Source: Glebionis coronaria (lineage: Eukaryota; Streptophyta; Magnoliopsida; Asterales; Asteraceae). From it: 64,000 bases of DNA. A program made the translations under genes and the position numbers. Position 1 is the stretch's first letter. Each line of letters begins with the position of its first letter. The stretch covers positions 95,867,237 to 95,931,236 of the forward strand of contig CM046878.1 in NCBI GenBank assembly GCA_025667525.1, given 5' to 3'. A model generated the notes under the pieces. It did no database searches, was not told where the DNA came from, and saw only the letters and a program-made list of their open reading frames with translations. Of this stretch, positions 45,043-57,680 are shown piece after piece.

Positions 45043-48000
45043 CATACGATTAGTATGAGTGATGAAATAAACGAAATGGTGAATGTATGTAACATCGGTG
45101 TTACTTGATCAATAATACTTGATGTTCTTGATCTTGTATGATTAAAAAAAAATCTTATTATATGATTTAGTTGAGTCGAGTCCAAGTTCATAGCCTTGTA
45201 GCAAAAAGGTTGTCTGTTAGATTGAAAGGAGGCTCACTTGTAAGGCTGAGCATATTAAAACATAGTTGGATTAGATTAAAAAACCAGATTAAATTGGAGT
45301 GACCAAAATTGATCAAACATATGTTGGTATGGTTTTTATTATATTCGGTTTTCAGTTAAGTTTTGATCCGGTCTTGAGTAAACATACGTTATATTTTGTT
45401 GAATTAGACCAGACCGACTCGAACATAGATTAAACATTTCACTATGATTCTTGGTTAGATTAAGTCGGTTTTCGATCCAGCTTAATTTTCGAGTCCTACT
45501 CACCTCTATTTAAGATATTTGGTTAATGTGCAAGAAAACAACAGTTTTCTCATCTAAGATATTTGGTTCTCTTTCAAAAAATGTTCCAATCAATTATGTG
45601 TACTAGGATTAATGCCCGCGCTCCGCCGCGGGGTATTTTCAAAAGATGTTTATAAAGTCAGAGGGTGGAGGAGGTAATAAGTGGCTCGATTTAGTATATT
45701 TGTTTCACTTTTTGCTGCCACACCACAATATTCATGACAAAAAGTAAGGAAACAATCTTAAAACGCAACAACTCATGAGGCTTTCAAAATGATCTATGTT
45801 TGCAGATGCCTGTAAAAATAAAAAAAAGGAAAGCTCTTAAGACACAACAATTCTAATATTTAGATCATCGTATCCTTGAATATAAGCTAGCACAACTTTT
45901 CAATATTACATGTGGTCACCTGGGCTGTCTTAGAAGCCTAAAGGATTGCTAAATACAATTACATAATGCAGCAAGTGTTATGATTTACATGTGCTTTATA
46001 AAAGTGTGTACTGTGTAAAATTGCACTAAATCATTTGATACATTCACTTAACTTCACCTTTGACGTATTCATCTTTTTGCTATTAAATCATATGGAGTAA
46101 TACTTTAGGGGAAAAAAGGGCATGCTTTGAGTCTCTGGGTCAAACGTGGTTCCTTCTAAAGGGGTGTTTTGTATTGCTTATTGAAACTGCTCATTTGGGT
46201 TAAGTCTTTGGAGTTGCTCCTAAGTAGTTAAGCAACTGGTTATGTAGTATCTTGTTTTGTTACTGTAAAAGCAGCTCCAAACACTATCTCTTGCATCGTG
46301 CTTCATTAGCTGTTATGGCTGTGCTAATTTAAAAACATTAGTAGCTATAATAAGCAATTCCACACAAATCTTATCCCAAAAGTGGATTCTATATCAGGAC
46401 TGATGACTGTAAATGTAGATTAGACATGTAAACTGTGAAGTACTACTGGTGTGACTTGTGAGATTGCACTAAAACCATTTTTTGCATATACGAAAGTTTG
46501 CCCTTCGCGTTTAAATTTTGTTTGATATAAGATTATGAATTCTTCAGGACTAAAGGGCGTGATTTGAGTATCTGAATCAAACATGGCTCCTTCTAAGGCG
46601 GTGTTTGGTTTTTCTCAATAACTGAATATCACCCATACTGGTTATTCAAAACATGGTTATTTACAACTGCTTATTTTGTAAAAATGGTTCAATCTGACAT
46701 GTGGAGTGAACTAACCAACCGAATCTAAAGTTTCACACCTTTTGGCCCAAAAAGGTTATATTTGGGAATAACCAGCTTTGACGGTGTTTTGAATTGCTTA
46801 TCCAAACTGCACGTATTAGAGTGTTAAGGTTGGAGAATAATATTAGATGAGTTTATACTGCATCAAAAACACATATATGCTAATATCCACTTACCACGTC
46901 GTAATATGAAATCCCTGATCCTCATTTGTTAAATCTTATGTTTCAGAAACATTTGCCAGACAAGAATTTGAGCAAATTCTTGGAAGCCGAAGGAGTGAAG
47001 AAAATTCCTTCTCCTATTTCTGAATAACTCGTGCTTGTTTTATACAGACTGGTTACTTGAAACGCAAATAAATACACAATACCAAATAAATTAGAGTGGA
47101 CGGGTGAACTTTCTTTCCCCACCAAAGTTCATCTTCAGTTGTCTCGTCCCTAACGACACGTTTGTCCCTTGGTGATCACCCTGCCTTGGCACCAGATAAT
47201 GTAGCCAAAGTACCACTGGACGTAGTAAACAATCCTTTCTCATACCAAATAGCTTTTTAATAAAGCTCTGCATAACCAACAAAAATACATCAGCATCAAA
47301 GAGTAAGGATTGTTTTCATCGGCCATTCAATATATACAATTATTACCAGCAGGGGATGTGAGCGAACTTGAGCGAACTGTCACTGGTACTAAACATAGGA
47401 GCGTGGACTTGTTGGTGTCGGTGAGTCAAGTGAGCTCTTGGGGTTTTTTTATCGGTCAGGATCTCCCTTCACCACGTTCAGCCCCGATTCCCTCGTTAAT
47501 GAAGCGGCATTCTCTGCTTGAAAAAAAAACATATCTATAAGATGAAAAACATAGGAAAATCATACTCAAGACATTCAGCATGTTTTCAGTGGGAAACTAA
47601 AGTATTACTACTATTATTTCGTCTACCCATTCATAATCGCTATCTATGTGGCATTACTGTTATTTAATCAGCCACAGTTACAATGATTAATCCTTATTTT
47701 CTTGGTTCTGTTAACTCAATATAATCCGATCTCACCAAAGTAAGCAAATCATTGTATAGTCAAGCTTAAATCACACTTTATTCTATTTTTATAACTTGCT
47801 ACTTCCTAAAGCAAAAAGTTTTGTTCGAAACCAAAAACCATATGCATTGTCGAATGATCTTTCCTGAATACAAATCCAAATCATGCTTAGAATCAAAATG
47901 CTATTTAAATTGTTCATCAAAACCTCATAATCATGATCAATGCTGAGTTATGCTGCAAGAGATCGAATTTTTCGCCGAAAGTTATGCATAAAATAACTTT

Positions 48001-48152
48001 ACAGAAAGAACATCAGATTCTGCGTAAATTAACTGAAATTATCCTACTGAAATAGCTTCAAGATAATTACCAGACAACCTCAAATTATGAAAAACTAATC
48101 AGAAACATCTGCAAAATAAATATCATCATCATTATAGGCAAACAGCTCGTGC
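45043..48152. other. Intergenic; MITE-like pieces and a diverged direct repeat
   Basis: A small CCCGCG-CTCCGC-CGCGGG hairpin after TACTAGGATTAATG (45601-45632) looks like the head of a MITE. Segments near 46000-46190 and 46430-46630 are diverged direct repeats (TTGAGT-TCT-GGTCAAAC, TGGTTCCTTCTAA, then GTGTTT). Short minus-strand ORFs at 46943-47282 have no recognised domain. No gene can be supported. Confidence 0.4.
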
Positions 48153-50045
48153 TTAAGTAACAGATTTGACAGTACTTGCCTTTTTAGCTGGAATAAATCT
48201 TTCAGTTGTCCGGTCACCAGACATCATCTCCCTACGACGGCGTTATGCAGGTGGTAAAACATCTTCGTCACCATGAGCTCTACTATAAAGACCATCTGTC
48301 TGCACCTTAGTTTGATAAGGACTTGGGTGGAGGCTGTAATTGAACTCATGTATTTCAGCAAATCTCAAATAAAGGAAAATAGGCAAGGGAAAAAGGTACA
48401 TACCGACCACCATTTACAAATGCAGACGTCTTCCATCTTCTCGATAACTACAATACAAATCAACAACCACTTAAATGATCACATATATCAACTGACACAT
48501 ATAACCCACATATTAAACAGACAAACCAAACTCGTAAACTAATAACTAATTCCTAAACATTAATGGCATATAAAAACTCATATAACAAACATGAGGTAAC
48601 TTTTAAAATGATGCTATCACTCGAAACATGGATTACTCACACTTTTCTCAAACTGGTAATCAAAGCTTGTCTCAATTTTAAGTGTCTAAACAAAAGAACA
48701 CAAACACACAACAGAGTAACCTTATCTGGCTAATCAACAGAGTAACCTTATCATAAGCCTAAAAAGGTAAATCACCAACATAACCGCACAAAAACAATAA
48801 TATAACAAAAAATCTATTTAAAAATACCCGAATTCAACAAAAACCCGGAGTGGGGAAATATGGAAGTGCAAAAAAAATCAAATGATTACCTTCTCCACTG
48901 CCATTGGCTTGGCAAAGTTGATCTAACACTACCTTCTTCATTAAGTATCCAGTAATGACCTGTTTGTGACAACGAACATTGTTTTTAGTTCGTTAATGAC
49001 CTTAAGTATCAACTCAAAAGGACCCTATTAAATGTGATTAACATCGAAGGTCAAGATTTGCTGCAACATTAAATCAGATCTACAGATTCAAGCCACAAAA
49101 CAGTCAATCTTTCAGTTGATAATAGGAGACAGAAAGTTGAATATCGAGACTTCTGTTTAAGCTTAATTTAAGATTACTATCTTCATAAGATCTGAAAAAA
49201 GGCAATAAGGAGACGCTATGAACACCTAAGCTTTTCACCTTATAGCAAAAAATAAGCCATAAACTCGCCTTAATAAGCTTAGATGCCCCAATAAGCATAT
49301 AGTGGTAAGCTTATCAGCTTATCAGGTTTAACAATCTAATATAAAATAATAGGAGGTGCTTGTTTAAGGTTATATGGGCTTATGAGCGTATTTGATTCAC
49401 ATTGATATTTCATATAAGGGCCACTTTTTTTGCCACAAATCTCAAAATAAGAACGGAAAAAAATGGGACTTATGAAACGTAACCCAAAATCAAATAAGCT
49501 CGTAAGCGCACTTATAAGCTTAAACAAACAGCGCTAAGTACATAACCTATCAGCTTGTTGCACCTTTTACAAAGCCTCATGATATTATCTTATTATACTA
49601 ATATCATGGACAATTCATCAAACAGATAGTATACGCGAGTTTAATTAGAAAACTATCAAAACAAATAAGTGGGTTAATAGAATTTCACAAATAAATAATC
49701 ATCAAAAAAACATCAAATAATTGGGGAAAGAAGGATACCTGTTTAGAGGTAGTTTTAACTGAGTTGTAACCCGATCTAATATCGATCTAAAATTATTGGA
49801 TATTAGAGATAACTTTCATTATCCTGAAAAACTATCAGACAAAAAGAGAAAACTTTGAGATTAAATGAAGCGACATCAAAACAATCAACTCAACGAAACA
49901 AAAAACCTTAAATTTCATGTTCATATTAAAAACTGAAATAAATATACAAAACTAATAAAAAAAACTTACATCAGTCTCTTCCTTTTGATATTGTATCTGA
50001 TCTGAGAAGAGAGATCAGATGAGAGAGATCGGATTGGATTGGATT
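48153..50045 (-). pseudogene. Unidentified spliced locus, possibly a decayed gene
   Basis: A series of consensus splice sites on the minus strand defines candidate exons: about 50040-49970 (donor GTAAGTTTTT), 49775-49739, 48959-48890, 48447-48404 and 48333-48153. The last two, joined, give a readable C-terminus (SRRWKTSAFVNGG; then DGLYSRAHGDEDVLPP; RRRREMMSGDRTTERFIP; stop at 48155-48153) with one in-frame TAA at 48245-48243. The frame does not run cleanly into the 48959-48890 exon. The family is not recognised. It could be a pseudogene, a mis-predicted structure or a non-coding transcript. Confidence 0.3.
49350..49540. mobile_element. hAT-like MITE
   Basis: The ends GGTGCTTGTTTAAGGTTAT and ATAAGCTTAAACAAACAGCGC form an imperfect inverted repeat, with GGGCTTATGAGCG and CTCGTAAGCGC inside it. 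It resembles the MITE in cpEF-G intron 1. It lies in a putative intron of the unidentified locus. Confidence 0.55.
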
Positions 50046-51289
50046 TTTACACCATCGCACATCCTAATCTCGGATCCGAAGTATCTAACGGTTGAAAAAA
50101 GGGTTTCTCCAAAACACCACACTTTAGAAGGACGAACCCATACCTAACAGAGAAAGAAGGAACGGTCCGATTATGTTTTGGGTGAAGGGAAGGTATTATA
50201 GCATAGACCCATACCAGTGAACAGGTATTCAAAGTAACAAACGGTTGAGATGGGGATTTGATTAACCAACCCATACCAGTGAACAGTCTTTTGTAATATC
50301 TAACGGTAGATAAGATATCAAAAGTGTTTTCCCTCACAACATTTTTATTATATTTTAATGGTGTGTTTTTACATTCCCCTTATTGTATTAAGGGGGTAAT
50401 TTTTGTGTTCGAAAATTATGGGTTTAAGGAAGTCCACGAATAGGAGTTGTGAGCCAATAAAAAATTTGAGTGGTGCATGGACACTTTCAAGAACCATGAT
50501 TCGTGGCCTGAACCCTGCCTGCTTTTAGAACCCACTCTTGTGGGCCGGGCTGAGTTTGGATATTTACAACAGATATCTATTGAATTTTAAGCTATTTTTT
50601 GTGATTGAGGTGAGTAGTGAGTAGTTTTATATATAGATTTCATTTTCCTATCATTAAATCCAAAACACTGTTATTTTATGAGGGATTGATTTGCATACTA
50701 ATAAAATTATTAGGACACTCAATAATGTGTATTATAGAGTTGTACTGTATTTTATTGTATGTTTTATCTACTTAAACAATGAGTATTCTAATCAATTTTA
50801 TAAGTGTGCAAATCATTTCTTTATTTTATATGTGAAAACGTAATTAAGTGACTGAAATTTACAAGTAAATCATGTTTCTATATTTTTGGTCATGGAAATT
50901 TTTTTTGCAATCAATAGAAACATGCTTTGCTTACAAACATCAATCATATCTAAATTTGTTTAAAAAAAATAAAAGTAGTAATATAATTAGTTAGTGTTTT
51001 TGTATGTTCATGAATATCAATTTAAATTGGATAATCTTTTTCTTTGTAAAGCAAAACCCTAAGTAGGGACTTTTTCAAGAGATTTTTTCTTTAATAGGAA
51101 ATAATCTCTTTATTTATTCCTTAAAAAAATTAATTATTCCTAAATTTAGTAAAAAAAAGTATAATTTTCGTTTAAAAAAAATCAAAAAACACGTTTTATG
51201 CATAAATTGTGTAAAAAACTATTAGTGTCAAAAGTAAAATTTTAAAAACTTAAAGAAAACGGACTACATGACAAAAAAATTGAGGGTTA
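50046..51289. other. No gene seen; AT-rich intergenic
   Basis: CCATACCAGTGAACAG occurs twice (about 50209 and 50272) as part of a diverged direct repeat of about 65 bp. The remainder is AT-rich and carries no supportable feature. Confidence 0.5.
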
Positions 51290-51733
51290 AAAACCAAACA
51301 TTGACTATGCTTATATGATATCCACTGATGTTGGAAACAATATGGTGGCTGCAAAGGTTGATGAAAATATTGTTCTTCCCTTGCACATGCTTGCAAATGC
51401 GGAAGTTGTTGAGATAGTGACTTATGATGCACTCTAAAGCAAGTCTGCTTTTCAGACGTACAAACAATGGCTACAACATGCAAAAACATGCAGTGCTAGA
51501 CACAAAATTATGATTTTTTTTTAAAAGAGCAAGCTGCTTAATCTGAAACACAACTAACAGTTGAGTTAGTAGACGAGTTTCTTGCTGATTGTTGAGAAGA
51601 CAGTGAAGCAGAAGAGGCGACAGACTACTCCAAAGGGACTCGATCACCACAACACATGGAAAAGATTCTTATGCATGTCACGGAAATTTCGTCCATGAAG
51701 ATGATTGGTGAAGATCTTTTTCGGTTTAAAAAT
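51290..51733 (+). pseudogene. RSH1-like (RelA/SpoT homologue) fragment
   Basis: The plus strand reads DYAYMISTDVGNNMVAAKVD...LANAEVVEIVTYDAL and then KQWLQHAKT, the TGS domain and following helix of plant RSH1. RSH1 is a chloroplast protein related to bacterial (p)ppGpp synthase/hydrolases. Stops interrupt the frame after YDAL (about 51435) and again near 51520 and 51595. A later block, HMEKILMHVTEISSMKMIGEDLFRF, continues to the Copia LTR at 51734. The enzyme domains that would precede TGS are absent. It is a broken gene piece, cut on the right by the SIRE element; the continuation, if any, is beyond the window. Confidence 0.8.
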
Positions 51734-52063
51734 TGTTAGAAATACGTTTTAACGTATATTAGAAGTATCGGTCACTCCACAATATGATTTATGTTGTAAT
51801 AGCTCGTAGTTAGTAATTAGTTATTATTTGCTTATTAACTTAAGTAAGAACCGGTCCATGGGCTTGTCATGGACCGGCCCAAGTCCACTTATGACTTGGA
51901 ACTATAAATACCCCTTTCCACTAAGGAAAGGGGTTGGTTGTTATCATTTCTTAATTTCCACTTAATAAAATTCACATAGTTTCTCTCACTTTCTCTCTCT
52001 AACTTTCTCTCTCTAGAAATTAACAAACCCCTTCATAGATTCATTGATTATCAATATTCTACA
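51734..52063 (+). mobile_element. SIRE element 5' LTR (330 bp)
   Basis: It has TG...CA ends: TGTTAGAAATACG at the start and TCAATATTCTACA at the end, with the primer binding site two bases later. A TATA box lies at about 51902-51909 (TATAAATA). Two perfect inverted repeats flank it: CCGGTCCATG/CATGGACCGG (51851-51877) and CCCCTTTCC/GGAAAGGGG (51911-51933). CT-rich repeats (51985-52017) follow. The LTR is short for this lineage, and the missing 3' copy prevents confirmation. Confidence 0.75.
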
Positions 52064-52065
52064 TT

Positions 52066-52079
52066 TGGTATCAAGAGCT
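52066..52079 (+). promoter_or_regulatory. Primer binding site (initiator tRNA-Met)
   Basis: TGGTATCAAGAGCT matches the usual TGGTATCAGAGC site with one extra A. Confidence 0.85.
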
Positions 52080-52329
52080 ATGGGGTGATTTAAGGTGGTG
52101 ATTTGTGTGGTTTTTTAGTTTTTGATTGTATTAGTGTTCTTTAAGAAAAATCATCTTGATTCTTGGTGTTTTTGATGTTTTTGTGATTGGGATTAGTGGA
52201 TAAGTATTAGTTGTTACTTATTTTAGTCGAAAGCACAAAACTTTTTGGGTTATTTGGTCAAAATCTGGGCTTAATCGTAAGTTTTACTGTTCTACTGTTC
52301 ATCGGACAAAGTTTCTGTTCATTCAGCAA

Positions 52330-52702
52330 AAGTTCCGGATCAAGAAGTTCCGAGTCAAGGAGTTCCGAATCAAGAAACTTCCGAACCAAGAAGTTCCGAG
52401 TCAAGGAGTTCCGAATCAAGAAACTTCCGAACCAAGAAGTTCCGGATCAAGAAACTTCCGAACCAAGAACTTCCGAGTCAAGAAGTTCCGGATCAAGCCA
52501 AAGTTCCGAACCAAGAACTTCCGAGTCAAGAAGTTCCAGATCAAGCCAAAGTTCCGAACCAAGAACTTCCGAGTCAAGAAGTTCCGGATCAACCCAAAAG
52601 TTCCGAATCAAGGTAATCTTCCGAATCAACACAAAGTTCCGAATCAAGGTAATCTTCCGAATCAAACTTCCGAATCAACAAAAAGTTCCGAATCAAGGGT
52701 GA
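52330..52702 (+). repeat. Leader TTCCGA array, about 23 units
   Basis: Units of about 14-16 bases read (A/G)GTTCCGAATCAAG, ACTTCCGAACCAAG or GTTCCGGATCAAG, giving higher-order repeats of about 45-60 bp. The array lies between the primer site and the gag start (52836). A 163-codon ORF through it (52211-52702) reflects the repeat and is not taken as a gene. Confidence 0.9.
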
Positions 52703-52835
52703 TTTTGCTTGTTTTTTCGACGATTTTTTAGAGGATTTAATCTTGGTTTCATACAACAAAAACACAACACAATTCACAAGCTTTACTTCACTGCTCGATC
52801 AACCGATAATCTCTGTTTCTTTGAAGAAAAACAAA

Positions 52836-55800
52836 ATGAATCCAAATTCAGTAATGCCTCAGATGACATCTCTTACGGATATATCAATCATAACGGGAAC
52901 TGATAGCCGTCCACCGATGCTCATTAAAGAGGTGTTTGAGGCATGGCAAGGTCGAATGATGCAATATCTAAAGGGGAAACCGACATACGGAAGACTTATG
53001 GTCAAATTGATTTTGAATGGTCCACTCGACTATGGTACCATAACGGTTGATAACGTGACTAGACCACGAGAATTTGAAGAACTCACTCCAGCTCAACAAC
53101 TTGTTGCAGATGCAGATGAAAAAGCTCTTCAAACAATTCTCCAAGCTCTTCCCCATGACATCTATAGGATGGTGAGTCAGTATACGGTGGCAAAGGATCT
53201 ATGGGAACGTCTTAAGGTGTTGCTACAAGGCACGTCTCTCACCAAACAAGAAAGGGAGTGTCAGCTGTATGATTTGTTTGATAGATTCACCTACAACCCA
53301 GGGGAAACACTCCATGATTATTACTTCAGATTCACCACACTCATGAATGATCTGAATGTATACAATCTTGTGATTGCACCATTCCAGGTTAACACCAAAT
53401 TCTTGAATACTCTACCTCAAGCTGAATGGGGTGAGTATATTACCGATGTGAAGTTAACCCGGGATTTGCATAAGTGCAACTTAGATCAAATCTATGCCTT
53501 CCTTCAACAGCATGAGAAGCATGTGATTATGCACCGTTCTCCTCGTGGTATGCACCCAGATTCTTTAGCATTGATGGCGAATCAACCAAGCTTGTCTCAC
53601 AACAACACACCCTATATCTTGGGACATCAAGCTTATCATCAATCACCTTACATGACACCAGCCTTTCCCCAATACTCGATTCTACCACAACCACCCACCT
53701 CACATCAGCAACAATATCGGTTCAATGCACCCTCACCACAGTATGCTTCACAACCTCATCCAGCAAATGTTGCACATTATGCTCAGCCATCATATTCTTC
53801 TTATCAAGAGAATGCAGCATATCCAACAAGCTACCCTGATCAAATGAGTCTTCCTTATACTGATTATGCAGCTCATCCAGATCAAGCACTATATTGTGAT
53901 GATGAGGAAGTCCCCGTTCCTGTTTTCCAACAAGGAGCTGACCCAGTTGAAGTGCTAACTACTATGTCTGCTTATCTCACAAAAACTTTAAGCAAACGAG
54001 GATTCAGAGGATCAGCTCCTACCAACAATCAGTTGAGGAATTCATCCAATTCTCGCCAACAAGCTACAATAGAGAATGGCAGGGTAATGGTTCAGCCAAT
54101 TCAGCCATATCAGGGGAGAACTTCCACATCAACCAATGTTCGCACCGCCAATCCTGCTCCTGCTCCAATGGTCAACAACCCTCCACGGGCTAATACAGGC
54201 AAGTTAAGAATGATCACATGCTACAATTGCAAGGAAGAGGGTCATATGTCCAGGGATTGTAAGAAACCCAAGAGGAGAAGGGATGGACAGTGGTTTGCAG
54301 AAAAGATCTATCTGGTAAATGCTCAGGCGCAAGGAAGGGAACTTGATGAAGAGGAGCTTGCATTTCTTGCTGACCCAGGGATTGCTGAACAAGACGTTGT
54401 CACTACGCAGAATGCAGCTTACCAAGCCGATGATCTTGATGCGTATGATTCCGACTGTGATGACTTTCAAACTGCAAAGGCTGCTTTCATGGCAACTTTT
54501 TCCAGCTTAGGGCCAGATAAGAAATCTGAGGTACTTATTAATAACACTGATAATGCCACTGATGCTAGTATTCAACCACATCAAGTTGGGCAAGAGAGTG
54601 CTGATTCGAATGAATCTTCGGTGGTGAGTCTTTCAAATAAGGAGACAAACAATGATAGCAATATCAATGTGAGTTCCCAGACTTTGAGTGAATCACAACC
54701 GGGACCCAGTTCGCATACGCCTACTCCTGCTCAACAAGATTTGGTCATGGTTCCTGCTACACTACTTAGCCAAATGAATGCTGCACTCTTAGAAACCTTA
54801 GCTAAGAATAAGAATTTGTCTGATGAGCTTGCCTTAAGCAATGAGAAAGTACAAACTTTGGAATTAGTGCCTTCGTCTAGTGTTCTCACAAATCTCGAAT
54901 ATGATCACTTTAGAAACAAACAAATGGGTCACTTGCAAGAAATCGAAAACTTAAGAGCAAATTTGTCTAGTGAACTTAGAGAAAAGGAATTAGTGGTCAC
55001 TAATTTTCAAAAACTTCAAACTGATTTTGAATTACTCGAATCTAAGAAGACTGAAATGGAGATTAATGCTACTAATAAGATTAGAAGTCTAGACTACTTG
55101 CTGTTAAGACAATACGGTGCTTCACAACTAGTTCACTTATTTGATGCTTCGTTTAAAGAGTTTAACTTATCACGTCTAAAAGGCCTTCCCCCTAATCCAC
55201 GATATGCAAAACAAGCTTTAAGACATAGTCCTAGACTTTATAATGCAACTCAATTAGGATTGGCTTTAGACCCGATTGTTTTTCCCAATGATCGAACAAG
55301 TAAGGTTCTAGTTGATGAGGATCGGTCATACAATTCAGAAAAATATCCCGAGTGTGATTATTTTAAAATGAATAAGGAGCTTGCTAAAACTGATTTTAGA
55401 GTTCGCTTCCATATGGATAAAGATCTCATTACAGCACCAACCTACATGTTAGAGGAAGAACGCCCTAGTACATTTCCTACACTTGTCAACATGGAAGGTC
55501 CTAAGGAAATTCCAAAGAATCTTCCACCTGTTAGCACTGTATGGTTAAACTTGAAAGAGATTAACCGATACTTTACTAACTTTGACAAGGTCATTTTGGA
55601 ATGTACGACTTCAAATGGCTTAAACGCCGGAGAATGGGCTTTCGAACACATGAACGAGGTGTTTAAAACTAAGATCAATCCGTTTGTCGAAAGTCTAAAA
55701 GGAAGTTTTGCATCTCTTAAGGAAAATCTTCAGTTTGAAATTGGTGAAGTTCAAAAAGTGTTTTATGAAATGGACACCGCTTACGAACTGCAACTAATTG

Positions 55801-57680
55801 AAAAGGAAAAGATTTCAACCGAATATGACCGATTCTTGTCCGAAGTAATTTCGTGTGATGTGCTTACTATTGTAAATGTTAATTATTCAAATGAGCTTAC
55901 ATCCGCTATGATGAATTGTGATGCTGTGAATATTTGTGAGGATATTTGTGATGATGTTTGTGATATTTCTGTAAATGTTGCTGAAACTGTAAATGAGGTA
56001 GATAATCATTCTTGTCACGAATCTAACGCTGAGTTTTTAAAGCTACAAGATTCTTATAATTTACTTTCTCAACGCTTTAATCAACTAGAACAACATTGTA
56101 TATCTTTAGAAATAAAACAACAAGCTCAAAATGAAAATCTTTTGATATCAAATGTTTGTGAAAACGGTGTTGAGACAAGTGACAAGATGATTGCAATTGT
56201 TAAGACATTAGAGGAAGAAATCATGAGATTGAAGAGAGAGATATCATCAAAGGAAACATTAAGAATGGAACTAGAGGCCGCAGAGTCTAAAAACCAGGTC
56301 TTAGAAATTAGACTATCAACTGTTCTAGGGGAGATGGATCGGACAAGGCAGGGACTATCCGCTCTTTATGGTTCACTAGAAGATCGATTCGCTTTTAATG
56401 CGACACAGCAACAATATTATGTTGAACAACTGAACCAAAAGTGCGAAGAAATCTCTGACTTGAACATCCTGCTCATAGACAAAAATATGGTTTTGGCTGA
56501 GTTAAAGGAGACACTTCTTCTCACCCGACAAGAAGTTGTTGATAACTTAGCTACCGACTCTGCACCGTCCACTAGTGCTCCAACAACCAAGAAAGTAGTG
56601 CTTTATAAGAATCCGCTTCATAAGAGAAACCAGCTTACCTATGATGATTATATGAAGAATGCCATTAAGCATGTCGATCTTCTTAGGGATATTTTAGACG
56701 ATCTTTATGCCTTAGATCCCTCAAGTAGCGACTATTATTCGGCTCATGAATATGTTAAGCGAGTTCAATATTGCTTGGCTTATTTACAATACATAGGTAC
56801 ACCAGGTTCTGCACTACTTAACAATAGGCCCATTGCTGTCACTCCATTTAATAAGACTCCAGGAGCGAAACCGTCATTGGCACAATCAAGTAAGACACCT
56901 TTAAAATCTGCTGCTAATGTTCCCAATTTGCCTTCTACAGGATTAAAAGCGACTACTAAGGCTAAAGGATCGCCACTCAAGAAAGATAAGATCAAGCCCG
57001 CCACTAGTAGTGCCACAAAGAAGAAAGTAGAAGTCCACAATAGGAATGCTAGTTCAGTTTTAAATAAAATGAATCATGTTAAGACTAAAAGCTCTGCGCC
57101 TGTGCAGCAGCCTAAACCATTCGTGAATTCTGATTTAAATTGTTGGAATTGTAATGAATGTATGTTTTCACAGCGTCATGATTTGTGTCTGATTGATCAC
57201 GTTAATGAAATGAATGCTATTAAGAATGGTCTTGAATGGAAGCCAACGGGTAGAACTCGTGCCCAAGTTGGCTGGCAATGGCGTCCCACTGGTAGGACCT
57301 TTACACTCGATGGTAAAATGTGCCCTTTAACTAGGAATGCATCCATTGAGGTTAGGTCTGAGCGTCCTTTAGTTAGGAACACTCGCACTCAAGTAAGGAA
57401 ACAGCGCCCTTTAATTAGGTCAGCCCCCACTGTAGTGCCTATCAGTGTAGAAATACCTCAGGATTTGAGCCAATTAGAATCTACACCACTAATTAAGAAG
57501 AAAAAGGCTAGGAAATCTAAGAAACCTAGAGTTAGCAAATCTAAGATTATTAAATCTGTACCTGCTAATAACAAGGAACATTCAGATTCCGATACCTCTA
57601 CATTGTCTTTGTGTGGTGATATTTTCAGGTGGTCCAAATCATCCTGTGGTATTTGGACTCCGGTTGTTCAAAACATATGA
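52836..57680 (+). CDS. SIRE element gag, long form (1614 residues)
   Basis: The start at ATG 52836 ([13 protein letters not shown]) is preferred to the longer upstream frame because the gag homology begins here. The UBN2-type gag domain spans about residues 85-240 ([34 protein letters not shown]). A Gln/Pro/Tyr-rich region (about 265-370) and a CCHC knuckle ([14 protein letters not shown], about 462-475) follow. Then comes a very long extension with coiled-coil segments (about 650-740 and 1010-1230), a lysine-rich basic tail and a second Cys-rich motif ([16 protein letters not shown], about 1436). It would build the cytoplasmic particle. The ORF ends 57 bases after the pol frame opens, in a different frame (a -1 shift is needed). 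Confidence 0.9.
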   Translation: MNPNSVMPQMTSLTDISIITGTDSRPPMLIKEVFEAWQGRMMQYLKGKPTYGRLMVKLILNGPLDYGTITVDNVTRPREFEELTPAQQLVADADEKALQTILQALPHDIYRMVSQYTVAKDLWERLKVLLQGTSLTKQERECQLYDLFDRFTYNPGETLHDYYFRFTTLMNDLNVYNLVIAPFQVNTKFLNTLPQAEWGEYITDVKLTRDLHKCNLDQIYAFLQQHEKHVIMHRSPRGMHPDSLALMANQPSLSHNNTPYILGHQAYHQSPYMTPAFPQYSILPQPPTSHQQQYRFNAPSPQYASQPHPANVAHYAQPSYSSYQENAAYPTSYPDQMSLPYTDYAAHPDQALYCDDEEVPVPVFQQGADPVEVLTTMSAYLTKTLSKRGFRGSAPTNNQLRNSSNSRQQATIENGRVMVQPIQPYQGRTSTSTNVRTANPAPAPMVNNPPRANTGKLRMITCYNCKEEGHMSRDCKKPKRRRDGQWFAEKIYLVNAQAQGRELDEEELAFLADPGIAEQDVVTTQNAAYQADDLDAYDSDCDDFQTAKAAFMATFSSLGPDKKSEVLINNTDNATDASIQPHQVGQESADSNESSVVSLSNKETNNDSNINVSSQTLSESQPGPSSHTPTPAQQDLVMVPATLLSQMNAALLETLAKNKNLSDELALSNEKVQTLELVPSSSVLTNLEYDHFRNKQMGHLQEIENLRANLSSELREKELVVTNFQKLQTDFELLESKKTEMEINATNKIRSLDYLLLRQYGASQLVHLFDASFKEFNLSRLKGLPPNPRYAKQALRHSPRLYNATQLGLALDPIVFPNDRTSKVLVDEDRSYNSEKYPECDYFKMNKELAKTDFRVRFHMDKDLITAPTYMLEEERPSTFPTLVNMEGPKEIPKNLPPVSTVWLNLKEINRYFTNFDKVILECTTSNGLNAGEWAFEHMNEVFKTKINPFVESLKGSFASLKENLQFEIGEVQKVFYEMDTAYELQLIEKEKISTEYDRFLSEVISCDVLTIVNVNYSNELTSAMMNCDAVNICEDICDDVCDISVNVAETVNEVDNHSCHESNAEFLKLQDSYNLLSQRFNQLEQHCISLEIKQQAQNENLLISNVCENGVETSDKMIAIVKTLEEEIMRLKREISSKETLRMELEAAESKNQVLEIRLSTVLGEMDRTRQGLSALYGSLEDRFAFNATQQQYYVEQLNQKCEEISDLNILLIDKNMVLAELKETLLLTRQEVVDNLATDSAPSTSAPTTKKVVLYKNPLHKRNQLTYDDYMKNAIKHVDLLRDILDDLYALDPSSSDYYSAHEYVKRVQYCLAYLQYIGTPGSALLNNRPIAVTPFNKTPGAKPSLAQSSKTPLKSAANVPNLPSTGLKATTKAKGSPLKKDKIKPATSSATKKKVEVHNRNASSVLNKMNHVKTKSSAPVQQPKPFVNSDLNCWNCNECMFSQRHDLCLIDHVNEMNAIKNGLEWKPTGRTRAQVGWQWRPTGRTFTLDGKMCPLTRNASIEVRSERPLVRNTRTQVRKQRPLIRSAPTVVPISVEIPQDLSQLESTPLIKKKKARKSKKPRVSKSKIIKSVPANNKEHSDSDTSTLSLCGDIFRWSKSSCGIWTPVVQNI

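Noticed and set aside
52211..52702. ORF of 163 codons through the leader repeat array
   Set aside because: It consists almost only of the TTCCGA repeat; the open frame follows from the repeat period and codes no domain.
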